Positions 9,863 to 19,335 of a stretch of 64,000 bases of DNA are shown piece by piece. The position numbers were made by a program, and so were the translations under genes. The stretch's first letter is position 1, and every line of letters starts with the position of its first letter. Location of the stretch: the NCBI RefSeq assembly GCF_946479885.1, contig NZ_CAMLHM010000015.1:1-64000 (forward strand), read 5' to 3'. This stretch comes from an uncultured Devosia sp. (GTDB lineage: Bacteria > Pseudomonadota > Alphaproteobacteria > Rhizobiales > Devosiaceae). The notes under the pieces are model-generated. The model saw only the letters and a list, made by a program, of their open reading frames with translations, was not told where the DNA came from and ran no database searches.

Positions 9863-11205
9863 ACGGCCTTGGAATACCGCGCGCTTCCCACCTGCAGATA
9901 GGCGTCCAGGCCTGCCGCGATCGAGCGCACGAAGGGCTTGCCGCGCTCGGTGACTTCGAGACGCCCCGGCAGCAGCCGCACGAGACCGTGCTCGTCCGTC
10001 ATCGCTATCGCGACAGCATCCTCCACCACCGGACTGGCGTCGGCGCCAAAGCTGGCGCGCAGTGCCGCGAAGTCCAGGCCGAAGTCGCAGAGCAGGCGTT
10101 CGATGGCGTGGCCCCGGACATGGTCGTCCCGCGTCAAGGCAACGCCCCGCTCGACGGCGCCGGCACCGGCCATCGCCCGGCGCTGGTATTCGTGGGTCGA
10201 AACCACATTCTGTACATAGCCTTGCGGCAGGCGGCCGATCGCCGAGGCGCCAAGCCCGATCAGGGCGTCATGCTGGTCGGCGGTATAGCCCTGGAAGTTC
10301 CGCCGCAGCCGGCCGGTCTGGCTGGCGACGGCGAGGCGGTCATGGGCCAGTGCGAAATGGTCGAAGCCTATGCGCTCATAGCCGCTGGCGACGAGCTCGG
10401 CCGCCGCGGCCTGGCTCTGCAGGTAGCGCTCGGTGGCGTTGGGCAAGGCCTGTTCATCGATCATCGCCTGGTGCTTCTTCATCCAGGGGACGTGGGCATA
10501 GCCGAACAGGGCAACCCGCTCCGGGCGCAACGAAGCCACCTGCCGGGCCGTTTCGGCAGCGCCGGCAACGGTCTGGTGCGGCAGGCCATAGAGCATGTCG
10601 ATGTTGAGCGAGCGCACACCAACCGCCCGGACCGATTCAACGACATGACGGGTCTGTTCGTAGGTTTGGATGCGATTGATGGCTGCCTGGACCTGCGGGT
10701 TGAAATCCTGCACGCCAATGCTGGCGCGTGTGAGGCCCGCATCTGCCCACGCGCCGTATTTCTCCGGCGCCATGTCGTTGGGATCCAGCTCGACGCTGAA
10801 CTCCACCTCTGCGGCGAAATCGAACGCCTCTCGCAGCAGCCGGGACGTCGCGGCAATGTCTTCAGGTTCGAGCAAGGACGGCGATCCACCGCCCCAGTGC
10901 ACGGCGGTAACCGGCCGACTGCCGACAAGGGGGCCGATCCGCCCGATTTCGGCCCCGAGGGCTTCCAGATACGCGGTGATGGGCGTGTACCGATTGATCT
11001 GCTTGGTGTGGCAGCCGCAGAACCAGCACAGGCGATCGCAAAAGGGCAGATGCAGGTATAGCGAGACGTGGGCTGCCGGCGGCAGGGCCTGGAGCCAGGC
11101 TTCATACTGGCCCTGATCTATCCCCGCATGGAAATGCGGCGCGGTCGGATAGCTGGTGTAGCGCGGGACGGGTTGGGAGAGCTTGGTCGCCAGTTCTTCG
11201 GTCAT
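9859..11205 (-). CDS. hemN: Oxygen-independent coproporphyrinogen III oxidase HemN
   Basis: A 448-residue radical-SAM enzyme with the cluster motif C56-x3-C60-x2-C63 followed by C65 (FCDRLCWFCGC), a glycine-rich SAM-binding stretch (VHWGGGSPSLL) and the C-terminal HemN domain. It decarboxylates coproporphyrinogen III to protoporphyrinogen IX without O2, using SAM, and so supplies haem when oxygen is scarce. It lies directly downstream of fixGHIS, but an FNR-type box 54 bp upstream of its start indicates its own promoter. Length and motifs are complete. Confidence 0.96.
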   Translation of the reverse strand: MTEELATKLSQPVPRYTSYPTAPHFHAGIDQGQYEAWLQALPPAAHVSLYLHLPFCDRLCWFCGCHTKQINRYTPITAYLEALGAEIGRIGPLVGSRPVTAVHWGGGSPSLLEPEDIAATSRLLREAFDFAAEVEFSVELDPNDMAPEKYGAWADAGLTRASIGVQDFNPQVQAAINRIQTYEQTRHVVESVRAVGVRSLNIDMLYGLPHQTVAGAAETARQVASLRPERVALFGYAHVPWMKKHQAMIDEQALPNATERYLQSQAAAAELVASGYERIGFDHFALAHDRLAVASQTGRLRRNFQGYTADQHDALIGLGASAIGRLPQGYVQNVVSTHEYQRRAMAGAGAVERGVALTRDDHVRGHAIERLLCDFGLDFAALRASFGADASPVVEDAVAIAMTDEHGLVRLLPGRLEVTERGKPFVRSIAAGLDAYLQVGSARYSKAV

Positions 11206-11258
11206 CGGAGGCCCCGGATCAGATCATGCCCATCTAGCCGGGATCGACCCCGGGCACT

Positions 11259-11272
11259 TTGATCCCGGTCAA
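11259..11272. promoter_or_regulatory. FNR/FixK box upstream of hemN
   Basis: TTGATCCCGGTCAA fits TTGA-N6-TCAA. It lies between fixS and hemN, 54 bp before the hemN start, a usual activating position for class I/II Fnr or FixK promoters. Confidence 0.8.
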
Positions 11273-11284
11273 TTACGGCTCCGG

Positions 11285-11431
11285 TCAGGGCATATCGTCA
11301 TCGAGCAAGATGCGCTGCGCCGATCCTTCGATGTCTTCGTACTGGCCGGTACGGAGGGCCCAGAAGAAGCCGGCAAGCGCCAGGGCGCCAAGACCCATCG
11401 CCGAGACCACGAGAACGACCAGACCACTCAT
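11285..11431 (-). CDS. fixS: cbb3 oxidase assembly protein FixS/CcoS
   Basis: A 48-residue protein with one transmembrane helix (SGLVVLVVSAMGLGALALAGF) followed by FFWALRTGQYEDIEGSAQRIL, the FixS/CcoS signature. It is required for cofactor insertion into cbb3 oxidase. The start at 11431 lies 1 nt after the fixI stop; a longer reading from 11476 would overlap fixI. Last gene of fixGHIS. Confidence 0.92.
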   Translation of the reverse strand: MSGLVVLVVSAMGLGALALAGFFWALRTGQYEDIEGSAQRILLDDDMP

Positions 11432-11432
11432 T

Positions 11433-13598
11433 TCATGCCATCCTGGCTGGGGTCGCGAAGCGAAGGCGCAACGCATTGAGGACCACGATCATCGAAGACG
11501 AGGACATCGCCACGGCAGCGACCAATGGCGTCACCAGACCGGCAGCGGCCAGCGGCAGAACCACCAGGTTGTAGGCGATGGATATTGCAAGGTTTTGTCG
11601 AACCACGGCGTCGGTCTTTCGCGACAGCCATAGGGCAAAGGGTACCCCCGCCAGTCGGTCGTTCGTCAGCACGAAATCGGCCGCGGCACGCCCCACATCC
11701 GCCGCTGTGGCGGGAGCGAACGAGACGTCGGCGCCGCGCAGCGCGACCGCGTCGTTGATGCCGTCGCCGACCATGGCAACCGGTCCCGCCCGCCGCAAGG
11801 CGTCTATGGCGTCCAGCTTGGACTGAGGGCTCAGGCCATGCGATGCATCCGAAATCCCCAGCATTGATGCAACGCGCCGCACGCTGGCGCCGCGGTCCCC
11901 CGAAATAATGCTGGTGCCCAGGCCTGCTTTTTGCAGCGCGCGCAGCGTCGCGGCGGCATCGGCGCGCAACGGGTCCTCGAATTCGAAGCAGGCGACTATC
12001 GCGTCGTCGCGCGCCAGCCAGACGCGGCTGCGATCGCCTTCGCCATCATCTGCCGCGCCGCAGAAGCTGGCGCTGCCCAGGCGCCAGGTCCGGCCATCGA
12101 TCCTGGCTTCGACGCCGCCACCGGGCACCTCCCGGCAATCGGCGGGGACGGGCCCGTGGCTGGCTGACGCCAGCGCGACCGACAGTGGGTGATTGCTTGC
12201 CGCTGCGATGGCGCGGGCAACGGACAGGCTCTCGTCGCTGCCAAAGATCTTGCCCACATAGACCGGCCGACCCGATGTCAGGGTGCCGGTCTTGTCGAAG
12301 GCAATGTGCCGCACGGTGGCCAGGCGTTCCAGCGCCGCGCCGTCTTTCATCAGCACGCCCTGCGCAAACAGCCGGCCGGCCGCCACGACATGGGCGATGG
12401 GCACGGCCAGGGCCAATGCGCAGGGACAGGTGACGATCAGCACCGCCACGGCATTGATCAGGGCGGTGTGCCAGCCAGCGCCCTTGCCCAGCCAGAACAC
12501 GAAGGTCAGAAGGGCCGCCAGGTGAACCAGCGGCGCATAGAGATCCGCCGCCCGGTCGGCGACGCGGCGATATCGCGTACGGGTGGTTTCGGCTGCCTCC
12601 ATCAGGGAGGCGGTGCGGGCGATGAAGGATTCGACGGCCGGTCTTGCAGCAATCGCAGCGATGGGGCGGTCGACGACCAGCGCTCCGGCCGGCGCGGTTT
12701 CGCCCGGTCCGACCGCCAGCGGCATCGCTTCCCCGTTCACGAGGGACATGTCGACTGCCCCTCCTTCTCCCACAACGTCACAATCGACGGCAACACGGTC
12801 GCCGGCCCGCAGCAGCAGCCGCATGCCCGGGACGATATCGGCAGACCTGACAAAGGCGGTGGAGCCGTCCTCAAGGACCTGCTGGGCGCCGCGCGGCGCC
12901 AGGCGGGTCAGGCTGGAGACCGCCTGCCGCGCCTGGCCACGCATCACATGATCGAGGGTGCGGCCGATCAGCAGGAAAAACAGCAGCATGGTGGAGGCAT
13001 CGAAATAGGCATGCTGCCCGGCCAGCCGGGTTTCAAGCAGGCTGATCGCCGTGGTGGCTATCAGGGCGATGGCAATGGGCACGTCCATATTCGTCTTGCC
13101 AACGCGCAGGGCGGCGCGCGCGGAGCGAAAGAAGGGGCGGCCGGCAAATGCCACCGCCGGCACGGCAACCAGGGCCGACAGCCAGTAGAACAGGGTGCGG
13201 GAATCGCCCTGGACCCCAGACCACACGGCCTCGGAGAAGAACATGGTATGGGCGGAGGCAAAGCCGGCGACGACCAGGGCCGATACCAGCTCGCGGAGGG
13301 CAGGATCCTTGCCGTCCAGCTCGAGGGGATCGATCGGATGGTTACGGTAGCCGCTCCGGTTCACGGCGTCTTCGAACCGCCCCGGATCCGTGGCCGGGTC
13401 GAAGTCGATCTGGACCCGCCGGCGATCGAGGTTGACCCGTGCGGTTCTGACCCCCGGGAGCCCGGCCAGCGCCCCCTCGATCGTCTGGATGCAGGTGGCG
13501 CAATAGGCGTCCGGAACCGACAGGTTGAGCCGGCTGGCGCCGTCAGGGCCAGGCTCGATGAACTCCAGTAGCTCGGGCCCGGCGCTCACCCTGCTCAC
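11433..13598 (-). CDS. fixI: Copper-exporting P1B ATPase FixI/CcoI
   Basis: A 721-residue P-type ATPase. The N-terminal metal-binding domain has the CATC motif (YCATCIQTIEGAL), followed by transmembrane helices, the ion-path motif TCPCALALAVP, the phosphorylation site DKTGTLTSG and the hinge GDGINDAVALRGADVSF. The FixI/CcoI subgroup delivers copper across the inner membrane for the CuB site of cbb3 oxidase. It overlaps fixH by 4 nt (ATGA) and is followed by fixS after 1 nt, so translation is probably coupled. Confidence 0.95.
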   Translation of the reverse strand: MSRVSAGPELLEFIEPGPDGASRLNLSVPDAYCATCIQTIEGALAGLPGVRTARVNLDRRRVQIDFDPATDPGRFEDAVNRSGYRNHPIDPLELDGKDPALRELVSALVVAGFASAHTMFFSEAVWSGVQGDSRTLFYWLSALVAVPAVAFAGRPFFRSARAALRVGKTNMDVPIAIALIATTAISLLETRLAGQHAYFDASTMLLFFLLIGRTLDHVMRGQARQAVSSLTRLAPRGAQQVLEDGSTAFVRSADIVPGMRLLLRAGDRVAVDCDVVGEGGAVDMSLVNGEAMPLAVGPGETAPAGALVVDRPIAAIAARPAVESFIARTASLMEAAETTRTRYRRVADRAADLYAPLVHLAALLTFVFWLGKGAGWHTALINAVAVLIVTCPCALALAVPIAHVVAAGRLFAQGVLMKDGAALERLATVRHIAFDKTGTLTSGRPVYVGKIFGSDESLSVARAIAAASNHPLSVALASASHGPVPADCREVPGGGVEARIDGRTWRLGSASFCGAADDGEGDRSRVWLARDDAIVACFEFEDPLRADAAATLRALQKAGLGTSIISGDRGASVRRVASMLGISDASHGLSPQSKLDAIDALRRAGPVAMVGDGINDAVALRGADVSFAPATAADVGRAAADFVLTNDRLAGVPFALWLSRKTDAVVRQNLAISIAYNLVVLPLAAAGLVTPLVAAVAMSSSSMIVVLNALRLRFATPARMA

Positions 13599-14059
13599 CT
13601 CACCGTTATCCGGGTCTCGCGCTCAATCGCGCCCAGGGCGGTCGGAGCCGTGGTGACGGTGACGTCCCAGACCCCAGGCGCGAGATCGATGGCGCCTTCA
13701 TAACCGCCCGGGCCAAGCGACAGCGGCACCGTGGCGTCGTCGTTGCCGCCGACCGGCCGGCGCACGAAGGCCTCGACCTGCGCCAGTTCAAGTTCGCGCC
13801 CATCGGCGGCAATCTGAACGATCAACCGGCCATCCCGGTAGGTGATGTCCATCGTCCAGCCTGCCGCGTTCTGGCGGTGGGCGGCGTCCGACTTCACCTG
13901 AAACTCCTGGCTGGCGACATAGCTGTTGGCCACCACCAGGCCAGTCCAGGTGCGGGACGCCGAGACCGCCATCGCCACGTTGACCCCGATGACCACGGTG
14001 AAGAAGGCTATCGTGATCAGCAGCATATGCCCGCCAGTGAACTCCCTGGTTCTGGCCAT
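13595..14059 (-). CDS. fixH: cbb3 oxidase assembly protein FixH/CcoH
   Basis: A 154-residue protein with one N-terminal transmembrane helix (about 12-34) and a periplasmic beta-rich FixH domain containing NSYVASQEFQ and the conserved GxW region near WTMDITYRDGRL. It stabilises the cbb3 assembly intermediate. ATG at 14059 has GGAGGA 6 nt upstream; ATG at 14065, which overlaps the fixG stop, lies too close to that site. It overlaps fixI by 4 nt. Confidence 0.92.
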   Translation of the reverse strand: MARTREFTGGHMLLITIAFFTVVIGVNVAMAVSASRTWTGLVVANSYVASQEFQVKSDAAHRQNAAGWTMDITYRDGRLIVQIAADGRELELAQVEAFVRRPVGGNDDATVPLSLGPGGYEGAIDLAPGVWDVTVTTAPTALGAIERETRITVR

Positions 14060-14061
14060 GG

Positions 14062-15627
14062 TCATTCCTCCTGTTCCGGGCCCTCGAAGCGGACGGCCGT
14101 GGACGCGCTCATGGCGCCGTCCTGACTGGTGACGACCATGGTGAAATCCGACTGGGACGGAAGGTTCTGGTCGGGCGAACGCACATAGAGGCGGAGCGGC
14201 AGAACCAGGTCAGGTTCAACGCTCACATGCAGCTCGCTCGCCCCGCCGTCGGACAGTCCGGGTCCGGCCAGCGTCGCGCCCTCCAGACCCTCGATCGACA
14301 GCACCAGCTCGCGCGGCTGCTGCGTCATGTTCAGTATCTTGATGTCGTAGCCATTCTGGATCGAGCCGTCGGCCAGCATGACGAAAAGCGGATTGCGGTC
14401 GTGCAGCACGTTGAGCCCGATCGACGGGCGCAAGGACAGGGCCACCAGCATGGCCATGCCGATGGCCGACCAACCCAGGAAATAGACGAGCGTTCTCGGA
14501 CGCAGAACCGAGCGCCAGTTGGTGTGCCTGACGCCATCGACAAAGCGACCCACGGCATCGCGGACCCGCTCGGGACGGATGATATCATCGGTGCCCCGGC
14601 CGATCTGCATGTTGGTGCTGTAGTCGTTCAGGGTCGCGTAGGAGATCAGGCCACGCTCGCGGCCCAGCTTGTCCATGACCGCGTCGCAGGCGTCGATGCA
14701 CAGTGCACAGGTGATGCATTCGAGCTGCTGGCCATCGCGAATGTCTATGCCCATCGGGCATACGACGACACAGGCCTTGCAATCCACGCAATCCCCGACC
14801 GGCTTTCCGCCCGAAGCCTCTCGCTTTGCGGGCTTGCCGCGGGGCTCGCCGCGCCAGTCGTTGTAGGTGACTGTCAGGGAATGCTCGTCGAGCATCGCGC
14901 CCTGAATGCGGGGCCAGGGGCACATATAGGTGCAGACCTGCTCGCGCATCAGGCCGCCGAAGGTGTAGGTCGTGGCTGTCAGGATCGCGATGGTGAAATA
15001 GGCAACGGCCGGTGCGCGGAAACTGAAGATGTCCCCTGCCAGCGTTGGCGCGTCGGCGAAGTAGAATATCCAGGCGCCTCCGGTGGCCACACCGATCAGC
15101 AGCCATATGCCGTGCTTGAGGACGCGCTTTGCCACCTTTTCCGCTGACCAGGGCGCAGCGTCGAGCTTGATGCGCGCATTGCGGTCGCCCTCGACGAACT
15201 GCTCCACCCCGATGAAAAGGTCCACCCAGACCGTCTGCGGACAGGCATAGCCGCACCAGGCCCGGCCGACGGTGGAGGTGATGAGGAACAGGCCCACCCC
15301 GGCCATCACCAGCAGGCCGGCGACATAGTAGAATTCGTGCGGCCAGATCTCGATGAACAGGAAGTAGAAGCGCCGGTTGTTGAGGTCGAGCAGCACGGCC
15401 TGATCGGGGGCATAGGGACCGCGGTCCCAGCGGAGCCAGGGCGTCAGGTAATAGATCGACAGGGTGAGGGCCATGACGATCCACTTGAAGGTTCGAAACC
15501 GACCTTGCACGCGCTTGGGAAATATCTTGCGACGGGCCGCATAGAGGGGCTGCCGCCGCGAGGACGAGTTGACCGCCTCCACGTCGTCATGGGATTCAGG
15601 GAGTCTCGTATTGTCGATGATGATCAT
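14062..15627 (-). CDS. fixG: Membrane ferredoxin-like protein FixG/CcoG
   Basis: A 521-residue protein with about five transmembrane segments, the CGYACPQTVWVDLF motif and a double 4Fe-4S ferredoxin segment (CVDCKACVVVCPMGID, then CITCALCIDACD). The C-terminus is an Ig-like periplasmic domain. CcoG reduces copper before its incorporation into cbb3 oxidase. First gene of fixGHIS, with an FNR/FixK box 51 bp upstream. The ribosome site is weak. Confidence 0.94.
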   Translation of the reverse strand: MIIIDNTRLPESHDDVEAVNSSSRRQPLYAARRKIFPKRVQGRFRTFKWIVMALTLSIYYLTPWLRWDRGPYAPDQAVLLDLNNRRFYFLFIEIWPHEFYYVAGLLVMAGVGLFLITSTVGRAWCGYACPQTVWVDLFIGVEQFVEGDRNARIKLDAAPWSAEKVAKRVLKHGIWLLIGVATGGAWIFYFADAPTLAGDIFSFRAPAVAYFTIAILTATTYTFGGLMREQVCTYMCPWPRIQGAMLDEHSLTVTYNDWRGEPRGKPAKREASGGKPVGDCVDCKACVVVCPMGIDIRDGQQLECITCALCIDACDAVMDKLGRERGLISYATLNDYSTNMQIGRGTDDIIRPERVRDAVGRFVDGVRHTNWRSVLRPRTLVYFLGWSAIGMAMLVALSLRPSIGLNVLHDRNPLFVMLADGSIQNGYDIKILNMTQQPRELVLSIEGLEGATLAGPGLSDGGASELHVSVEPDLVLPLRLYVRSPDQNLPSQSDFTMVVTSQDGAMSASTAVRFEGPEQEE

Positions 15628-15677
15628 GGGTGCCCGTCTTTCGAGCGCAGTTTGATACCCGCCGACACCCTCGCCCC

Positions 15678-15691
15678 TTGATCTGCGTCAA
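15678..15691. promoter_or_regulatory. FNR/FixK box upstream of fixGHIS
   Basis: TTGATCTGCGTCAA fits TTGA-N6-TCAA and lies 51 bp before the fixG start, giving the assembly genes a promoter independent of ccoNOQP. Confidence 0.82.
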
Positions 15692-15729
15692 AACCAACGG
15701 AAAAAGGGAGCGCCACGACGCCCCCCTCT

Positions 15730-15765
15730 CGATCCCGGATCGCTTTTGCATGCCGATCCCGGGTA
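15730..15765 (-). terminator. Weak hairpin after ccoP
   Basis: On the minus strand CCCGGGATCG and CGATCCGGG pair across an 11-nt loop with one bulged base, just after the ccoP stop. There is no T tract. It may only partly stop read-through into fixG. Confidence 0.35.
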
Positions 15766-15768
15766 TCG

Positions 15769-16662
15769 CTATTGGCCGCCGCCAAGACCGTGCACATAGA
15801 TTGCCAGTTCCTTGATGGTGGCGTCGTCGAGCTTCTCGGACCAGGCCTGCATCATGCCGTGCCGCGGGCGGTCGATCTGGGCCGTGATGGCCTGGAGTGA
15901 GCCGTCATAGAGCCAGATCTTGTCCGTCAGGTCGGGGCCGCCGACATCGGGCATGCCGATGCCACGATCGCCGTGGCATCCGGCGCAGTTGTCTGCGAAC
16001 AGTTGCTCGCCCTCCGGCGTGGCCGCCGCGCCATCGACACCGGACAGGCTGGCGACGTAGGTGGCGATCTGGTTGATCGCGCCGCTGTCGAGCATGCCGT
16101 CCACGCCGAAATTGGGCATGAGGTTGTAGCGGGTGTCCGGATCGGTGGGCGACCTGACGCCATGGGCGATGGTCGAGTAGATTTCGTCGACCGTGCCGCC
16201 CCAGATCCAGGCGTCGTCATTGAGGTTGGGATAGCCGGGACCGCCTGCGGCGCCCGTTCCGTGGCACTGCGAACAGTTGACCCCGAACGCGGATGCTCCG
16301 GCGGAGGTGGCAAAACGTGCCAGTTCCGGATCGATCAGAATATCCCCGAGCGGCGCCTCCGCGATGCGCGCCACGATTGCGCCGTTGGCCTCGTCCACAG
16401 CCGCCATTGTCTGCTCGAGCTCGGCGCGGCTGGAATAGCCGAGCAGGCCCGAAGTCGCGGATGAAACGAGCGGCCAGGCCGGATACATGACGGTGTAGCC
16501 GATGGCCCAGACGATGCAGGCATAGAACGTCCACAGCCACCATCGCGGCAGCGGGTTGTTCAGCTCCTTGATGCCGTCCCACTCGTGGCCGGTGGTTTCC
16601 ACGCCACTGAGGTGATCGACATCCTTGTCCTGCTTGCCGCCGGTATTGTCGTGCCCGCTCAT
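15769..16662 (-). CDS. ccoP: cbb3 oxidase di-haem subunit CcoP
   Basis: A 297-residue subunit: a cytoplasmic N-terminus, one membrane helix (about 42-65, WWLWTFYACIVWAIGYTVMYP), then two cytochrome c domains with CSQCH and CAGCH motifs and methionine ligand regions NLMPNFG and GIGMPDVGG. It passes electrons from cytochrome c to CcoO. The start at 16662 overlaps the ccoQ stop (ATGA). Confidence 0.95.
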   Translation of the reverse strand: MSGHDNTGGKQDKDVDHLSGVETTGHEWDGIKELNNPLPRWWLWTFYACIVWAIGYTVMYPAWPLVSSATSGLLGYSSRAELEQTMAAVDEANGAIVARIAEAPLGDILIDPELARFATSAGASAFGVNCSQCHGTGAAGGPGYPNLNDDAWIWGGTVDEIYSTIAHGVRSPTDPDTRYNLMPNFGVDGMLDSGAINQIATYVASLSGVDGAAATPEGEQLFADNCAGCHGDRGIGMPDVGGPDLTDKIWLYDGSLQAITAQIDRPRHGMMQAWSEKLDDATIKELAIYVHGLGGGQ

Positions 16663-16826
16663 CGTGGTGCGTTCCCTTCGTCGTTCTTGAGAGGAATGAG
16701 TGCCGCGTCCTGCGCCCGGGCCCCGGCGCCCGGTCGCAGCATGAAGGCGCCAACGGCCAGAAAGACCGCGAACAGGTAGACCAGACCCCAGGAGTCGGCG
16801 AAGTGGCGGAGGGTGTCGTAATGCAT
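16659..16826 (-). CDS. ccoQ: cbb3 oxidase small subunit CcoQ
   Basis: A 55-residue protein with one transmembrane helix (WGLVYLFAVFLAVGAFMLRP), sitting between ccoO and ccoP. Size, topology and place are those of CcoQ, which stabilises the CcoNO-CcoP interaction. It overlaps ccoP by 4 nt. Confidence 0.9.
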   Translation of the reverse strand: MHYDTLRHFADSWGLVYLFAVFLAVGAFMLRPGAGARAQDAALIPLKNDEGNAPR

Positions 16827-16837
16827 GGTGCCCCCTC

Positions 16838-17569
16838 CTACCGCGCGTTCGCCGCAGGGTCGTAGGTGTCGAAATCCACCAGGGTGCCGAGCATCTGGAG
16901 ATACGCCACAAGGGCGTCCATTTCCGTGATGCGCATGCGGTTCCCGTCGAAATCGCCGATGACCGCCTTGGGGTAGTGCTCCAGGACATCGCTGGTGTCG
17001 GCGTCCGGCGTCGCCTGTGCGATCAGGTCGGCCGCCGCAGCGTCAATCATCTCGGGTGTGTAGGGCACACCAACCGTGGCATTGGCCTGCAGCATCCCGC
17101 CGATCGTGTCATAGTCCAGCGTGGCATTGGCCAGGAACGAATAGCTCGGCATGATCGACTCGGGCACCACGGACCTTGGGTCCATGAGATGCTGAACCTG
17201 CCACTCGTTGGAATACCGACCACCGACGCGGGCCAGGTCAGGCCCGGTGCGCTTGGAACCCCATTGGAACGGGTGGTCGTACATGGACTCGGCGGCCAGC
17301 GAATAATGGCCGTAGCGCTCCACTTCGTCGCGGAAGGGCCGGATCATCTGGCTGTGGCAGACGTAGCAGCCTTCCCGGACATAGATGTCGCGACCGGCCA
17401 GCTCCAGCGGCGAGTAGGGGCGCATGCCCTCCACCTTTTCGATGGTGTTCTGGAAGTAGAACAGGGGCGTGATTTCGACGATGCCACCGATGCAGACCAC
17501 CACCAGCGAGCCCACCAGCAGAAGGGAAGCGTTTCGCTCGATGACGCCGTGTTTGTCGAGAATGGACAA
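16838..17569 (-). CDS. ccoO: cbb3 oxidase mono-haem subunit CcoO
   Basis: A 243-residue protein anchored by one N-terminal helix, with a single haem c motif CYVCH near residue 69 ([15 protein letters not shown]) and a methionine-containing axial region near ESIMPSY. It is located 12 nt after ccoN and carries electrons from CcoP to the haem b of CcoN. Confidence 0.95.
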   Translation of the reverse strand: MSILDKHGVIERNASLLLVGSLVVVCIGGIVEITPLFYFQNTIEKVEGMRPYSPLELAGRDIYVREGCYVCHSQMIRPFRDEVERYGHYSLAAESMYDHPFQWGSKRTGPDLARVGGRYSNEWQVQHLMDPRSVVPESIMPSYSFLANATLDYDTIGGMLQANATVGVPYTPEMIDAAAADLIAQATPDADTSDVLEHYPKAVIGDFDGNRMRITEMDALVAYLQMLGTLVDFDTYDPAANAR

Positions 17570-17581
17570 GGTGAGGGCTCC

Positions 17582-19183
17582 TTACTCGGCGGGTTGAAGC
17601 TGGGGAGAGACGGGCATTGGCGCTTCGGTGCGAACCTTGCCGGCGATCGTCATGGCGATGTTGAACGCCATGATCAGGGCACCGATCAGGTATAGAAGCC
17701 CGCCGAGAGCACGCATGATGTAGTAGGGATGAAGCGCCGCTACGGTCTCTGCGAAGGAATAGACCAGGAAGCCTTCGCTATCGTATTCGCGCCACATGAG
17801 CCCCTGCATCACGCCGGAAACCCACATCACGGCGGCGTAGACCACGATGCCGAGGGTCGCCAGCCAGAAGTGCCAGTTGACCATGCGGAGCGAGTAGAGG
17901 CGTTCACGCCCCCACAGCTTGGGAACCATGAAGTAGACCGCGCCAAAGCTGATCATGCCGACCCAGCCGAGGGCGCCGGAATGGACGTGGCCGATTGTCC
18001 AGTCGGTGTAGTGGCTGAGCCCGTTCACCGACTTGATGGACATGACGGGACCTTCGAAGGTCGACATTCCATAGAAGGCGATGGCGATGACCATCATGCG
18101 AATGATGGGGTCGGTGCGCATCTTGTCCCAGGCGCCGCGAAGGGTGAGCAGGCCGTTGATCATGCCGCCCCAGCTGGGCATCCACAGCACCACCGAGAAC
18201 ACCATGCCCAGCGTCTGCGCCCAATCGGGCAGAGCGGTGTAGTGCAGGTGATGCGGGCCGGCCCAGATATAGAGGAAGATGAGGGCCCAGAAGTGGATGA
18301 TCGAGAGGCGGTATGAATAGACCGGCCGCTCGGCCTGCTTGGGCAGATAATAGTACATCATGCCCAGGAAACCTGCCGTCAGGAAGAAGCCGACGGCATT
18401 GTGGCCGTACCACCACTGCGTCAGCGCATCCTGGACACCCGAGAACAGGGAATAGCTGCGCGCGCCGAACGGGGAGACGGGCACGGCCAGATTGTTGACG
18501 ACGTGCAGCAGCGCAACGGTGACGATGAAGGCCAGGTAGAACCAGTTCGCCACATAGATGTGGGGCTCCTTGCGTCTGAGGAGGGTGCCAAGGAACACAA
18601 CCAGGTAGGCGACCCACACGACGGTCAGCCAGATGTCGACATACCATTCCGGCTCGGCATATTCGCGGCTCTGGGTGATGCCCAGGAGATAGCCGGTGGC
18701 CGCCATCAGGATGAAGAGCTGGTAGCCCCAGAAGACGAACCAGGCCAGGTCCCCGCCGAAAAGGCGGGCACGCGTGGTGCGCTGCACGACATAGAAGCTC
18801 GTGGTCATCAAGGCGGTGCCGCCAAAGGCGAAGACCACCGCGCTCGTATGCAGCGGCCGCATGCGCCCGAAGTTGAACCAGGGCCCGAAATTGAGTTCCG
18901 GGAAAGCGAGTTGGGTGGCGATCACCACGCCGACCAGGAAGCCGACCACGCCCCAGAACACGGTGAGAATGCTCCCCAGCCGAACCGGACCATCCATATA
19001 GCTCGAGACGGGCTCGGCGACCGCCGGTTGTGGCAGCCGCATGGCGACAATTGTCGCCAGGCCCAGAACCAGGCTGAGGACGCCCATATGGACGCGGAAG
19101 GGATCGTCAACCGCCAGCCCGGAAAGAGCCACTGCCACGAGCGTGCCCGCGGCCAACCCAATGATCCAACCCGTATATCTCAC
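17582..19183 (-). CDS. ccoN: cbb3 oxidase catalytic subunit CcoN
   Basis: A 533-residue, about 12-helix haem-copper oxidase subunit I. Visible ligand segments are the CuB/tyrosine region [20 protein letters not shown], the CuB histidine pair in [12 protein letters not shown], and the haem ligands in [10 protein letters not shown]. It reduces O2 to water with high affinity at the inner membrane. The start is placed at GTG 19183, with AAGGGGG 4-5 nt upstream. A longer reading from ATG 19273 would begin inside the FNR box and gives a non-hydrophobic extension absent from the family. Confidence 0.95.
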   Translation of the reverse strand: MRYTGWIIGLAAGTLVAVALSGLAVDDPFRVHMGVLSLVLGLATIVAMRLPQPAVAEPVSSYMDGPVRLGSILTVFWGVVGFLVGVVIATQLAFPELNFGPWFNFGRMRPLHTSAVVFAFGGTALMTTSFYVVQRTTRARLFGGDLAWFVFWGYQLFILMAATGYLLGITQSREYAEPEWYVDIWLTVVWVAYLVVFLGTLLRRKEPHIYVANWFYLAFIVTVALLHVVNNLAVPVSPFGARSYSLFSGVQDALTQWWYGHNAVGFFLTAGFLGMMYYYLPKQAERPVYSYRLSIIHFWALIFLYIWAGPHHLHYTALPDWAQTLGMVFSVVLWMPSWGGMINGLLTLRGAWDKMRTDPIIRMMVIAIAFYGMSTFEGPVMSIKSVNGLSHYTDWTIGHVHSGALGWVGMISFGAVYFMVPKLWGRERLYSLRMVNWHFWLATLGIVVYAAVMWVSGVMQGLMWREYDSEGFLVYSFAETVAALHPYYIMRALGGLLYLIGALIMAFNIAMTIAGKVRTEAPMPVSPQLQPAE

Positions 19184-19259
19184 GATGCCCCCTTCAAGTT
19201 TGACCGACGCGTTGGGCAGGCCGGCATTTCGGCAATAGCGTCTGTCGGCGGGGACCACT

Positions 19260-19273
19260 TTGACTTTTGTCAA
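19260..19273. promoter_or_regulatory. FNR/FixK box, divergent ccoN / hemerythrin-like gene
   Basis: TTGACTTTTGTCAA is a perfect TTGAC-N4-GTCAA palindrome, 77 bp from the ccoN GTG start and 63 bp from the plus-strand gene at 19336. It can serve both directions. Confidence 0.85.
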
Positions 19274-19335
19274 TGTGAAGCGCTCAGACGCGAATAAGTC
19301 TGGGCCCGTTGCCCCTGATGGGAGGAGACGCGAAA

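Noticed and set aside
12189..13571. Plus-strand frame of 460 codons
   Set aside because: Antisense to fixI, whose CPC, DKTGT and GDGIND motifs are unambiguous; low-complexity Gly/Gln/Arg composition.
19184..19273. N-terminal extension of ccoN from ATG 19273
   Set aside because: It would start within the FNR box and lacks a ribosome site; GTG 19183 has AAGGGGG in place.
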